Assembly: GCA_020636005.1 (NCBI GenBank)
Contig: JACJYR010000002.1
Span: 744,001-808,000, forward strand
Direction of reading: 5' to 3'
DNA from: Lewinellaceae bacterium
GTDB taxonomy: Bacteria; Bacteroidota; Bacteroidia; Chitinophagales; Saprospiraceae
DNA length: 64,000 nt
The translations under genes and the position numbers were made by a program. This document shows, in pieces, positions 16,613 through 26,198 of the stretch. The notes beneath the pieces were generated by a model, which saw only the letters and a program-made list of their open reading frames with translations, was not told the DNA's origin and did no database searches. The number at the start of each line of letters is the position of its first letter. Position 1 is the first letter of the stretch.

Positions 16613-16841
16613 TGAAGTTCATCGTGGATGAAAATGCCGGGCCGAGTGTTGCCGGATGGTTGATTACCGCCGGTCATGAGGTATTTTCCGTTTATGAAGA
16701 GCCCCCGGCATCCCGGATGAAGAGATTCTGAAAAAAGCACATGCGGAGGATTTCATTGTCGTTACGAGCGACAAAGACTTCGGCGAACTCGTCTTCAAAC
16801 AACTTTCAAACAATGTCGAACAAATTCTAACAACTACTTAG
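16612..16841 (+). pseudogene. DUF5615 PIN-like toxin, frameshifted and 3'-truncated
   Basis: Starts MKFIVDENAGPSVAGWLITAGHEVFSVYEE and continues in another frame as GIPDEEILKKAHAEDFIVVTSDKDFGELVFKQ. Together these contain the conserved Asp residues (DEN and TSDKDFG) of DUF5615 PIN-like nucleases. The frame changes in a run of five C residues near 16712, consistent with one missing C. After VFKQ the sequence becomes LSNNVEQILTTT-stop, made of CAACTTTCAAAC-type repeat bases, so the last 20 or so residues of the family are lost. Confidence 0.8.
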
Positions 16842-16958
16842 CGTCGGCGTCGAACTGCTTTTTTTCTTCTCCTTCAACGACTCGAAGCTGATGTTGAAAG
16901 TTACTTTTTCGGGAAACCTCCGAATAAATTCGAGGATGCTATTGCAATAAAAAGCTGC

Positions 16959-19900
16959 TCATTTTTCTTCAAAAGGTGGCATCAGGTTGGTCGGGCATCC
17001 CTGGATGTAGGCTTCAAAGACCGCCCCCAATTCCACCTCAAAATCATGCTCCAACAGAATGCCTGTATCCGAGGTAAAAATGACGGTTGACAGATTAGCC
17101 ACAATAGCATCGTGCGCCGTCAAATCGCCGAGGGACATGTACGTGCCATCTGGTATGGGTATGGTGGCTATGACCAGATTGGGCAGGCAGCCTTCGGTGG
17201 TGAAACTTTCTTCGGTGCATCCTGCAGCGTCGCCGTTGGCATTGTACGGGTTTATTTTCACATAAATGGTGGTGCCGTAAGGGAAGTCGCCCGGTGGGTC
17301 GTAGGTTGATATGTTGCCCACGTTGAAATTATTCAGGATATCCGTGCCGCCGGGGGTGGTGCCGATGGTGAGCTTGTAGCCTGTGGCGTTGGCAAAAGCA
17401 GTCCAAGAAAGGTTCGAGTTAATGGGCACATTGGCGGCCGCATTCATGGGCATGGTCAGGCTGGTACAGGACGGCGGCAATGCGCAGGCTGTTTCCACTT
17501 CCGTTTGATTATTGCAGCCGGTGGCATTGTTTGAAATAGATATTGTGCCAGGAGGGGCCGACAAATAATTACATATTGCCAGCGCATCACAATCTGTCAG
17601 TGCCGGGTTGTTCATTATGGTCAAACTTCCGCCGATGGTGGTCAGCCCCGTGAGGGATAAAAGGCTGGAAAGGCTGTTGTTGCCTTCTATATTAAAGCCG
17701 TAGGCAATGGATGTAATATTCTCCAACCCCTGGAGGCTCACCAATGAGGCGTTATAATTGATATTCAAATATCCCGGTATTGGGCCGGAAACATTGCTGA
17801 GGGCGGTCAAATCTGTCAAACTACTGTTTGCAAGCAAAGTGAGGTCTGACCCTATACTTTGCAGGTTTTCAAGCCCGTTGCAACTGCTTAGGTTTGAATT
17901 TGAATTTAATATAAGGCCACCAGGAATGGCCGAAACACCTTCAAATCCTTGCAAACTGGTAATCCCACTATTGCCAATAATATAGAGCGAGCCACCGATA
18001 GTATCCAAACTGGAAAAGCCCAATAAGTTGGCAATCCCGTCATTGTTTTCAAATTGAAGAAAAGAGCCAATATCAGTAATATTGGCCAATCCACCTATAC
18101 TTGTGAGGTTGGGGTTCCAGCTTATTTCAAGGTAGCCCGTAATATTGGTCAAACTGGAAAGTCCGGCAATATTGCTGATATCGGAATTGACACCATATTG
18201 GCCAATCCTTAAATTTCCACTTATCTGAGTGCAACCCGCATACATTGCCACGAAGGCATCTACTTCCGCCTGTGTTAACAGGGTCACATTGCCGATCGGG
18301 CAACCAAAGACAGTCGTAAAACTTTCTTCTGAACATCCCACTGCATCACCACTGGCGTTGTACGGCGTTATTTTTACATAAATAGCTGTCCCAGTAGGGA
18401 AGTCCCCGGGAGGGTCATGCGTCACCACATTTCCCACATCAAAATTGTCCAGAATATCCGTGCCTCCAGGGGTGGTACCGACGTTGAGTTTGTAGCCAGT
18501 GGCGCCCGATGAAGCTGCCCAGGTGAGGGCGGCGGTAACGGGGACGCTGGTGGTGCCGTTGGTTGGATCTGTTAGGTTGGTACAAGAAGGGGCGCAGGCC
18601 GACTGCACCTCTGCTTGGCTATCGCAGCCCGCAGCATTGTTTTGGATGGTTACTGTTCCGGGGGGTGATGGCAGATAATCACAGATGGCTTGGGCTTCGC
18701 AGTTTGACAATAAGGGATTGTCAGCGATATACAATAGCCCCCCGATGGAAGTCAGGCCAGTAAGTTGTAACAAGCTGCGGAGTGAATTATTGCCTTCCAC
18801 ACTTAAGCCATAGGCAATAGAAGTGATATTCTCCAAACCAGTGAGGCTGACCAGGGAGGCATTATAGTTGATGTTCAGATCGTCAAAGGGTATGGGCGAG
18901 GTCAGGTTGCTGAATGCTGACAAGTCGGTCAAACTGCTGTTTGCAACGATGGTCAAATCTTTTCCAATGCTTTGCAGGTTTTCGAATCCATCACAACTTG
19001 CCAGGTTGGGGTTAAGAGTTATTCGAAGATCGTCCATGATAGAAGTCAGGCTGGAAAGCCCGGCAATGGAGTTGATGTCTGAATAGGGTCCAAACTGCCC
19101 TATTTGCAGACTCCCATTAATCTGTGAACAATCAGGATACGCCAATACAAAAGCATCCACTTCCGCTTGCGTTAAAAGAATAACATCTCCCGGCGGGCAT
19201 TGGTCTGCTGTGTAGAAAAACTCTTCCACACATCCCACCGCATCGCCGCTGGCGTTGTACGGCGTTATTTTCACATAAATAGTGGTGTTGTACGGGAAAT
19301 TTCCTGCCGGGTCATACGTCGTTACATTGCCCACATCTAAATTGTCCAAAATATCCGTGCCGCCGGGGGTGGTGCCCACGGTGAGCTTATAGCCTGTAGC
19401 GCCTGTAGCTGCTGCCCAGGTGAGGGCGGAGGTGACGGGGACATTGGTGGCAGCATTCGCCGGGTCGGTCAGGTTGGTGCAGGCAAGGTCATTTCCATTT
19501 AACAGCACCCTGATTTCCCCAGTCGTCGGATTTAAGTAAATATGGTCCAAATCGCCATCGCCGTCATAATCGGACAGGTCGCTTGTCCAGATGCTGGGCA
19601 GCACCAGTGCGGTGGTCGTAATAGTAAAAGTGCCGGTGCCGTCGTTGATGAGCACCTTTAGGGGCAGGGTGTTCCAGTTCGTGCCGTTGTAGGAGTTTGC
19701 GATGAAAACGTCGAGGTCGCCGTCGCCGTCGAGGTCGCCGGAGAGGGGCCAGCCCTGTTCGGCGGAGAGCACGGTCGGCGAGTTCAGGGTATAGGTAAGG
19801 CCTGAATTACCCAGGTGGATTTCCGTGTTCGGGTTGCGGGTGATGATGTCCGGCGAGCCGTTCCCGTCGTAGTCGAAGGCTGTAATAACAACTTTGTTGC

Positions 19901-22900
19901 TGCTGTTAGCCTCGCTGCTGTGTTGGGTAAAATTGGCATTTCCGTCGTTGGTGTACACCCGGAATACCGGGGTGCCCGTGATGTAATCATTGGAGCTGTA
20001 CAACAGTTCGAAAACCCCGTCGCCATCGAGGTCGGCAGGCAGTGCAGCGGTGCTGGCTACGCCGGTCGGCAGGGTCGTTGCTGCGGCGAAGGTGCCGTTC
20101 CCATTGTTTTTCAGGACATTGATGGCGTTCTGGGAAGGGTTGGAGTTGCCGGAATAGGCCACGATGTCGAGGTCGCCGTCCTGGTCGAGGTCGTACACGT
20201 TGGCACCGTTGCAGTAGTTGCTCACGGTGTAGAGCGTGGCCGCCCCGAACCCGCCGGATCCATTGTTCAAGCGCACCTGGATTCTCGAAGGTACGTTGTG
20301 AAAAATGACGATATCAGGGTAGCCATCATTGTTCAAATCAGGCGTTCCGATCAGGCCGGAATGCGACTCGGCATTGGTGTAGGTCACAGGCGTCGCAAAG
20401 GTTCCGTTGGCATTGCGCAGGTAAACCAGCACATTGGTGGCAGCCCCGTAGCTGGCATGGTAGCGGAACACGACATCCTGCAAGCCATCCCGGTTCACAT
20501 CGGACATGGTGGACTGATAGCTGGCATTGGCTCCGTAGGCCGCTGCGGGCAGGATGATGCCCGTACCTGTTGTGTCAAAATCAGCCACTGTGAGGTGCGT
20601 CACGGGCGATTGGCGCACCCAAGAAAACGGCTGGGTCGCACCGCCCCCGGTGAACAGGAGACTGCTCTTCGAGGTGATGTGCAGCAGTTCCCCTGCCCGG
20701 AAAGGCGTAGTGGGCTGGAAGGTCACCGTGTCGGCGGAGACGCTGTAAGTGCCGCTGCGCAGGCCGGTCTCGTCGCCCCAAATTTTCAGATTGGCGGCGG
20801 TGGTCGTGGCGGGGTCTATGGGGGCGTGATATTTGATTATGACGGTGGTAGCTGTGAGCGGGAGGAGGGTTGGGGCCGGCAGAGGCGCCGCTTCCGTGGT
20901 AAAGCTCTCTTCCGTGCATCCTGCCGCATCGCCGTTGGCGTTGTACGGTGTTATTTTCACATAAATCGTGGTGTTGTATGGGAAGTCGCCCGGCGGGTCA
21001 TAAGTCAGCACATTTCCTGCATCGAAATTATCCAAAATATCCGTGCCGCCCGAGGTGGTGCCGACGGTGAGCTTGTAGCCGGTGGCGCCGGTAGAGGCTG
21101 CCCAGGTGAGGGCGGAGGTGACCGCTACACCCGTTTCCCCACCAAGCGGCACCGTCAAGTTGGTGCAAAAAAGTATTTCAGGATCCGAAACGCTTGTATT
21201 CGTCACCGTTTGGCACACGCCAATTCCGAGCATCCCTATATTGTGTACCAAATCCGCAGACAAATCCGACAATGCCCCGTTGGCGTCGCCAGGGTTGTTG
21301 TAAACAAAAGAGGGGCTTGTTTGGCCAAAACTCATGGTGGCGGCTACCGAATTGGCCGGGTTGCCGCTCTGGAAAACGATGTCATAATGCGGGTCGCAAG
21401 TGCTGATGAGCGATATTTTGGCACCGGGCACCACGTCCATGTAAAAACTATATGTCCCGCACCCATCAATATTGTCGAAGTCCACTTTGTCCAACAGATA
21501 GATATTGGAATAAACATAGGTGCTGTTGTTGCACAGTTCATTGGAAATTTCCAATTCGTTGGAGGTCAAAGAAATGGTATAAGTACGGGTAAGCAGAAAT
21601 CCCGGCTCAATTTCGCCTACCCAAACTAGCACGTTGGGGGCTGTTTTGGTGAGGCTGACATTGCTTATTTCATAAGTACCGGTGCTTACATTATTTTTCT
21701 TGGTAAAGACCATTCCTCCTCTTTCATATTCTATGGCAATCACATGCAAGGGCGTACCGGAATAAATGAAATCCTCGAACAATGCACCCGACTCGTACTG
21801 CAATGACTTGCCAATATTTGTATTTACCATAGTCCCATTGCAGGAATATAATGTGAGGGTATCATTGGTGATGCTTTCGCAAAAAGGCGTGCTGGCTATT
21901 GTCGTAAAACTTTCTTCCGTGCAGCCCGCTGCATCGCCGTTGGAATTGTATGGCGTTATTGATACATAAATGGTTGCCCCATTCGGAAAATCTCCCGCTG
22001 GATTATATGTGGTTACATTCCCCACATCGAAATAGTCCAGAATATCCGTGCCGCCAGGGGTAGTCCCCACGGTAAGTTTATAGCCCGTGGCGGAAAAAGC
22101 TGTATCCCAGGTAAGGGAGGTGGTAACGGGGACGCCAGTGGCGCCATCTAAGGGGCTTGTCAAGACGGTACATGGAGGGGAAAAACCACACTCCACCCAC
22201 ACCTCTGTCCGGTCAGCACAACCGGTAGCATTCCCGGAAATAGTAGCTGGATTGGAAGGAACAGCCAAATAACTGCAAATGCTGGCCACATCGCAGGTTG
22301 ACAGGTTAACGGAACTTTCAATTTTCAGGTTGGTGATTTTGGTTTCATCCAAATTATCCAGGCCACTCAATGAAAGTAAGCTGCCATTGTTGATGACATA
22401 CAGATAGCCTGCACCTGATGTATTGTTTGCGTTTATCGTATTAAGATTGGACAAAGCGGCTAGTGAGTTAAGCACAGCATTGTCTTCAATCCTCAGCCAC
22501 CTGCCTATGGAAGTGAGGTTTTCCAAACCATCAAGGGTCTGCAATTGCCCGTTGCCCAATATTTCCATTTGGGATGTTACCGTTGTTAAACCCTGGAGGC
22601 CATTCAGGTTTTGCAGGCTACCATTGGAAATTATCCTTAAATACCCATTTATGCTAGTGACATTTGAAAGGGCGGTAATATCGTTGAGATTGTCATTTTC
22701 TGTAATTAATACGGTGGAGCCAATATTTGTGAGATTATTTAATCCATCCAATGAAGTCAATTGCGGATTGACGCCTACACCAAGGCCCAATGGCAAAGTG
22801 GTGATATTGGACAATGCAGAAATGTCGTCCAATGTGTTATTTACATAGATACCCAAAAATTCATTGACGAACAGGAGGTTTTGCAATCCGTTCAGGTTGC

Positions 22901-25496
22901 TCAGGTTTGGGTTTTGTTGGATGAGTAAATTGCCATCAATTAAAGTTATCTGGCTCAGGCCATTTAGGTTTGTTATGGTATTCCCCTGAATAGTCACATT
23001 CCCCAAAATCTCCGTACACCCCGGATAATTGGTTGCATACGCATCAATTTGCGCCTGTGTGGAAAAGGAAATTCCACTGGAAAGGCAGGTATTGTCTCCC
23101 GTTGTAAAACTCTCCTCCATACAACCATTCGCATCCCCACCTGCATTGTAAGGAACAATGGTCACGAAAATGTTGGTGTTTGCAGGGAAGTTCCCCGCCG
23201 GATTATACGTCACCACATTCCCTACGTCGAAGTTGTCCAAAATATCCGTGCCGCCAGAAGTCGTGCCAACGGTAAGTTTGTAGCCCGTAGCCCCCGTAGC
23301 TGCCGCCCAAGTGAGGGCGGATGTGACCGGGACATTCACCGCCCCGTTGGCTGGGTTGGTCAAATTAGTACAGGTTAACAACGAGTTGCATATTGTCTCC
23401 ACCTCAATCCGGGTAGCACAGCCTGTGGCATTGCCGGAGATGGTGGCTGGGTTGGAAGGGATAGCGAGATAATCACAGATGCTCTGCACTTCGCAGGTCG
23501 AAAGGTTGATCGAATTCTGAATGTACAAATCCGTTATCGTAGCGTGGTCAATGTTTTCCAAACCGCTCAGGCTGGTCAAGGCCATATTGTCGGTAATGTC
23601 TATTTCCCCATCCATGTAGGTGAGGCCGGAAAGGCTGCTGATATTGGCCAGTGAATTGTTCGAGTTGATAGATAGCCATCCATTAAAATCCGTTAAATTA
23701 TCCAAACCATCCAGGTCTGGGAGCAACGGGTTGCCGCTTATGTCCAGCCAATCTGCAATGGAGGCAAGGTTGCCAAGATCGCTGATGTCGGCCAAAGCGG
23801 CATTGTTGCTAATAGTAAGGCCGCCGCCAACGGAAACAATATTGCCGAGGCCGTTCAAGCTGACGAGCGCATCGTTTTCATTCACATCAAGGCTCAAAGG
23901 AATATCAGCTAAACCATTTAGCCCTGACAGGTTCAACAGGCCATCGTTGTTTTCGATGGTAACATCTTCCCCGACACTGGTCAAAGCATTTAGGCCTGAA
24001 AGGTTGGTCAGGCCAGGGTTGTCATAAATGTAAAGATAGGCTTCTATGGAGGTGAGGTTGGCAAGGCCGGCCAGGCTTGTCAGCATGGGGTTGGGGCCTA
24101 TTTCCAAAGCCTCACCGATGTTAGTCACCTGGGCTAGCCCGTTCAGGTTGGCAATGTCGCTACCGCTAATAAATACATCCCCTAATATTTCGGTGCAATT
24201 GGGATAATTGATGGAAAATGCATCCACCTCCGTTTGGGTAGAGAAGGTAATGCCACCCATGAGGCAGGTATTGTCGAGTGTCGTGAAGCTTTCTTCTGTG
24301 CAGCCCACTGCATCGCCGTCCAAATTGTAGGGCGTTATGGTAACATAGATAGTAGTGTTGTATGGGAAATCCGCCGTTGGGTCATACGTCACTACATTCC
24401 CCACATCGAAATTGTCCAAAATGTCCGTGCCGCCGGAAGTCGTGCCGACGGTAAGTTTGTAGCCTGTGGCCCCCGTAGCTGCCCCCCAGGAGAGGTCGGT
24501 TGTAACGGGGACGTTAATGGCGCCATTGGTTGGATTAGTCAGGCTGGTGCAGGGCGGAAGGTTCAAAGGCGGCACATATTTCAGGACGGTTCCCATGAGC
24601 CCGCCTATCCAGCCGTTGGAGGAATCCGCAAAATGTACCCCGTGGAGGTTTTGGGTGGTCGGGCTTGTTTGCACTGTCCAGGTTTCTCCTGCATCGGAAG
24701 AAAGCAGGATGGTGCCGGTACCACCGACTACCCAAATGGTATCGGTGTCCAAAAAAAAGGCATCGTAGAGTGGCTCTGTTGTATTGCTCGTCTTTTGTAC
24801 CCAGGAAGTTCCCCCGTTCAAGGTTTTAAGGATAGCCCCCCCATCGCCGACAATGATACCAAACAGGGGTGTGTAAAATTTGACATCCCGCAGCCAATTG
24901 GAAATGGGGGAAACCTGCTGTACCCAGGAAGTACCGCCATCGGTGGTTTTAAAGATCCTACCGGACGAACCAACTGTCCAGCCTGTGTTTTCATCTACAA
25001 ATTCCAGCCCGGAATGGAAAGTGCTGCCGCCCAATCCGGATGGTGTCACCAGTGTCCAACTGGTACCGCCGTCAGTGGTTTTTCTGACAAAACCATTGCC
25101 GTTCAAATAGGCGACGTTGGCATTGACCACCTTTAGCCCATAGATGTCGGAGGAAGTCCCTGTGGTCAACTGGCTCCAGGTCGAGCCTCCGTTTGTGGTT
25201 TTCGCTACCACGCCACCCGTGCCGCTTATCCAGCCATAGGTATCGCTTAAAAAAGTTGAATTGTAGTACCACGCCGATGGGGCTGATTGGGCAGACCAGT
25301 TGGCACCGCCGTTGATTGATTTGCGTACTATGTTAGGCCCACCCACTATCCAGCCGGTTGTAGGGGTAGGAAAATAGATATCAAAGAGGTTTTGGGTCGT
25401 CCCGCTCGATTGGGCTACCCAGGTTTGTGACCGCAACCCTGGGATCAGTAAAAAAGAAAGCAAGATAAAGAGGCAGGTGGCTTGAAAGTTTTTCAT
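16959..25496 (-). CDS. giant modular secreted protein (2845 residues)
   Basis: Signal peptide MKNFQATCLFILLSFLLIPGLRSQ, then Ycf48-like propeller repeats to about residue 310 (W-x-VG-x-G-x-I-KT-x-NGG-x-SW units). Next come seven nearly identical Ig/Fn3-like modules of about 90 residues (core ATGYKLTVGTT-GGTDILDNFDVGNV), beginning near residues 319, 707, 1105, 1447, 2004, 2307 and 2677. Between them are four leucine-rich receptor-L-like blocks (units such as LNGLSSLTSI-GGLYI-NP, about 412-705, 802-1102, 2099-2299, 2399-2672), a unique beta region (1202-1445), a Big_5-like Ig module (1535-1638) and an FG-GAP/VCBS calcium-type block (1640-1998, DLDGDGDLDV motifs). The C-terminus is a 3-coathanger stack domain (2772-2845). 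No ordinary T9SS type A tail is seen. Probably an adhesin or surface protein; the ligand is unknown. Confidence 0.92.
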   Translation of the reverse strand: MKNFQATCLFILLSFLLIPGLRSQTWVAQSSGTTQNLFDIYFPTPTTGWIVGGPNIVRKSINGGANWSAQSAPSAWYYNSTFLSDTYGWISGTGGVVAKTTNGGSTWSQLTTGTSSDIYGLKVVNANVAYLNGNGFVRKTTDGGTSWTLVTPSGLGGSTFHSGLEFVDENTGWTVGSSGRIFKTTDGGTSWVQQVSPISNWLRDVKFYTPLFGIIVGDGGAILKTLNGGTSWVQKTSNTTEPLYDAFFLDTDTIWVVGGTGTILLSSDAGETWTVQTSPTTQNLHGVHFADSSNGWIGGLMGTVLKYVPPLNLPPCTSLTNPTNGAINVPVTTDLSWGAATGATGYKLTVGTTSGGTDILDNFDVGNVVTYDPTADFPYNTTIYVTITPYNLDGDAVGCTEESFTTLDNTCLMGGITFSTQTEVDAFSINYPNCTEILGDVFISGSDIANLNGLAQVTNIGEALEIGPNPMLTSLAGLANLTSIEAYLYIYDNPGLTNLSGLNALTSVGEDVTIENNDGLLNLSGLNGLADIPLSLDVNENDALVSLNGLGNIVSVGGGLTISNNAALADISDLGNLASIADWLDISGNPLLPDLDGLDNLTDFNGWLSINSNNSLANISSLSGLTYMDGEIDITDNMALTSLSGLENIDHATITDLYIQNSINLSTCEVQSICDYLAIPSNPATISGNATGCATRIEVETICNSLLTCTNLTNPANGAVNVPVTSALTWAAATGATGYKLTVGTTSGGTDILDNFDVGNVVTYNPAGNFPANTNIFVTIVPYNAGGDANGCMEESFTTGDNTCLSSGISFSTQAQIDAYATNYPGCTEILGNVTIQGNTITNLNGLSQITLIDGNLLIQQNPNLSNLNGLQNLLFVNEFLGIYVNNTLDDISALSNITTLPLGLGVGVNPQLTSLDGLNNLTNIGSTVLITENDNLNDITALSNVTSINGYLRIISNGSLQNLNGLQGLTTVTSQMEILGNGQLQTLDGLENLTSIGRWLRIEDNAVLNSLAALSNLNTINANNTSGAGYLYVINNGSLLSLSGLDNLDETKITNLKIESSVNLSTCDVASICSYLAVPSNPATISGNATGCADRTEVWVECGFSPPCTVLTSPLDGATGVPVTTSLTWDTAFSATGYKLTVGTTPGGTDILDYFDVGNVTTYNPAGDFPNGATIYVSITPYNSNGDAAGCTEESFTTIASTPFCESITNDTLTLYSCNGTMVNTNIGKSLQYESGALFEDFIYSGTPLHVIAIEYERGGMVFTKKNNVSTGTYEISNVSLTKTAPNVLVWVGEIEPGFLLTRTYTISLTSNELEISNELCNNSTYVYSNIYLLDKVDFDNIDGCGTYSFYMDVVPGAKISLISTCDPHYDIVFQSGNPANSVAATMSFGQTSPSFVYNNPGDANGALSDLSADLVHNIGMLGIGVCQTVTNTSVSDPEILFCTNLTVPLGGETGVAVTSALTWAASTGATGYKLTVGTTSGGTDILDNFDAGNVLTYDPPGDFPYNTTIYVKITPYNANGDAAGCTEESFTTEAAPLPAPTLLPLTATTVIIKYHAPIDPATTTAANLKIWGDETGLRSGTYSVSADTVTFQPTTPFRAGELLHITSKSSLLFTGGGATQPFSWVRQSPVTHLTVADFDTTGTGIILPAAAYGANASYQSTMSDVNRDGLQDVVFRYHASYGAATNVLVYLRNANGTFATPVTYTNAESHSGLIGTPDLNNDGYPDIVIFHNVPSRIQVRLNNGSGGFGAATLYTVSNYCNGANVYDLDQDGDLDIVAYSGNSNPSQNAINVLKNNGNGTFAAATTLPTGVASTAALPADLDGDGVFELLYSSNDYITGTPVFRVYTNDGNANFTQHSSEANSSNKVVITAFDYDGNGSPDIITRNPNTEIHLGNSGLTYTLNSPTVLSAEQGWPLSGDLDGDGDLDVFIANSYNGTNWNTLPLKVLINDGTGTFTITTTALVLPSIWTSDLSDYDGDGDLDHIYLNPTTGEIRVLLNGNDLACTNLTDPANAATNVPVTSALTWAAATGATGYKLTVGTTPGGTDILDNLDVGNVTTYDPAGNFPYNTTIYVKITPYNASGDAVGCVEEFFYTADQCPPGDVILLTQAEVDAFVLAYPDCSQINGSLQIGQFGPYSDINSIAGLSSLTSIMDDLRITLNPNLASCDGFENLQSIGKDLTIVANSSLTDLSAFSNLTSPIPFDDLNINYNASLVSLTGLENITSIAYGLSVEGNNSLRSLLQLTGLTSIGGLLYIADNPLLSNCEAQAICDYLPSPPGTVTIQNNAAGCDSQAEVQSACAPSCTNLTDPTNGTTSVPVTAALTWAASSGATGYKLNVGTTPGGTDILDNFDVGNVVTHDPPGDFPTGTAIYVKITPYNASGDAVGCSEESFTTVFGCPIGNVTLLTQAEVDAFVAMYAGCTQISGNLRIGQYGVNSDISNIAGLSSLTNITGYLEISWNPNLTSIGGLANITDIGSFLQFENNDGIANLLGFSSLDTIGGSLYIIGNSGITSLQGFEGVSAIPGGLILNSNSNLSSCNGLENLQSIGSDLTLLANSSLTDLTALSNVSGPIPGYLNINYNASLVSLQGLENITSIAYGFNIEGNNSLSSLLSLTGLTTIGGSLTIMNNPALTDCDALAICNYLSAPPGTISISNNATGCNNQTEVETACALPPSCTSLTMPMNAAANVPINSNLSWTAFANATGYKLTIGTTPGGTDILNNFNVGNISTYDPPGDFPYGTTIYVKINPYNANGDAAGCTEESFTTEGCLPNLVIATIPIPDGTYMSLGDLTAHDAIVANLSTVIFTSDTGILLEHDFEVELGAVFEAYIQGCPTNLMPPFEEK

Positions 25497-26198
25497 GACG
25501 ATGTTGCAAGTTGGTTTTGAAATAAATAGGATGGGCTAAAATGGACAAAATATGTCCAGCGCTTTGCCTTCATTGGTAAATGAAAAGATGGCTTTTTGGG
25601 GCCAGCCGCCAGCGGTCTTTACCAAAACTATGTAGCTCAGGTAAAACCCCAGGCGACCCCACAAATATCTCCATGTAAAATAGCATCCCAGAAAACCCGC
25701 CACGAATGGAAAGTAAACAACCCACGAAAGCCCGTTTTCGGGCCATGAACCAAGAAAAGGAAAGGGGAAAAAGCAACTCAATTGAACATCGCCGCCAAAC
25801 CGGGCGCCAAGTACCCTGTAAACTAAGTTTCTTTGTTTTCCGTCAGGCGGACAGATGGGGGTTTGGGGGTAAAAATTGCCCGGCAATTTTTACCCCCGGA
25901 ATCCCCATTTGAAAATGTCAAGAAACTAAAGTTTACAGTGTACTTGGCGCCCGATTTGCCGAGGGATGCGCCAGCCGTTTTTCACTTAGTTTGTAAAATT
26001 TTTTTTAACCATACCGGAATATTTGTCAGCAAGCTGTATAAAATATCCACTTAGGCCCACCCGAAAAAAACGGCGCAAAACGGATCCCTTTCATCGCCCC
26101 ATTCCACCCTTTCATGCCCCGCCCAACAATATCTCGTGCTCAAAAAGCTGCCACCTCCAACCTGCACCCTATCTTGCCGGGGCAACCATCCGATTGCT
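25497..26198. other. 700-bp spacer with nested hairpin
   Basis: Apart from the structured repeat at 25799-25953, I see no gene. A 116-codon minus-strand frame (25536-25886) runs straight through the hairpin and lacks family features. The spacer separates the divergent giant gene and sensor kinase, so both promoters should be here, but no clear TAnnTTTG box was recognised. Confidence 0.55.
25799..25953. repeat. 155-bp nested palindrome
   Basis: Outer arms of about 34 bases (left begins CGGGCGCCAAGTAC, right ends GTACTTGGCGCCCG) pair with three or so mismatches. Inside the loop is a second, perfect hairpin, GGGGGTAAAAATTGCC facing GGCAATTTTTACCCCC. The arrangement resembles a small palindromic mobile element or a structured RNA gene more than a simple terminator. 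Confidence 0.8.

Noticed and set aside
16368..16841. Programmed ribosomal frameshifting in the DUF433/DUF5615 pair
   Set aside because: No slippery heptamer plus pseudoknot was recognised, and both genes would need independent shifting signals.
19815..21629. 604-codon plus-strand open frame
   Set aside because: It is wholly antisense to the giant secreted protein and lacks known motifs, with Gly/Val/Arg-rich composition from repeat modules.
25536..25886. 116-codon minus-strand open frame
   Set aside because: Runs through a nested hairpin; no domain or codon pattern supports it.
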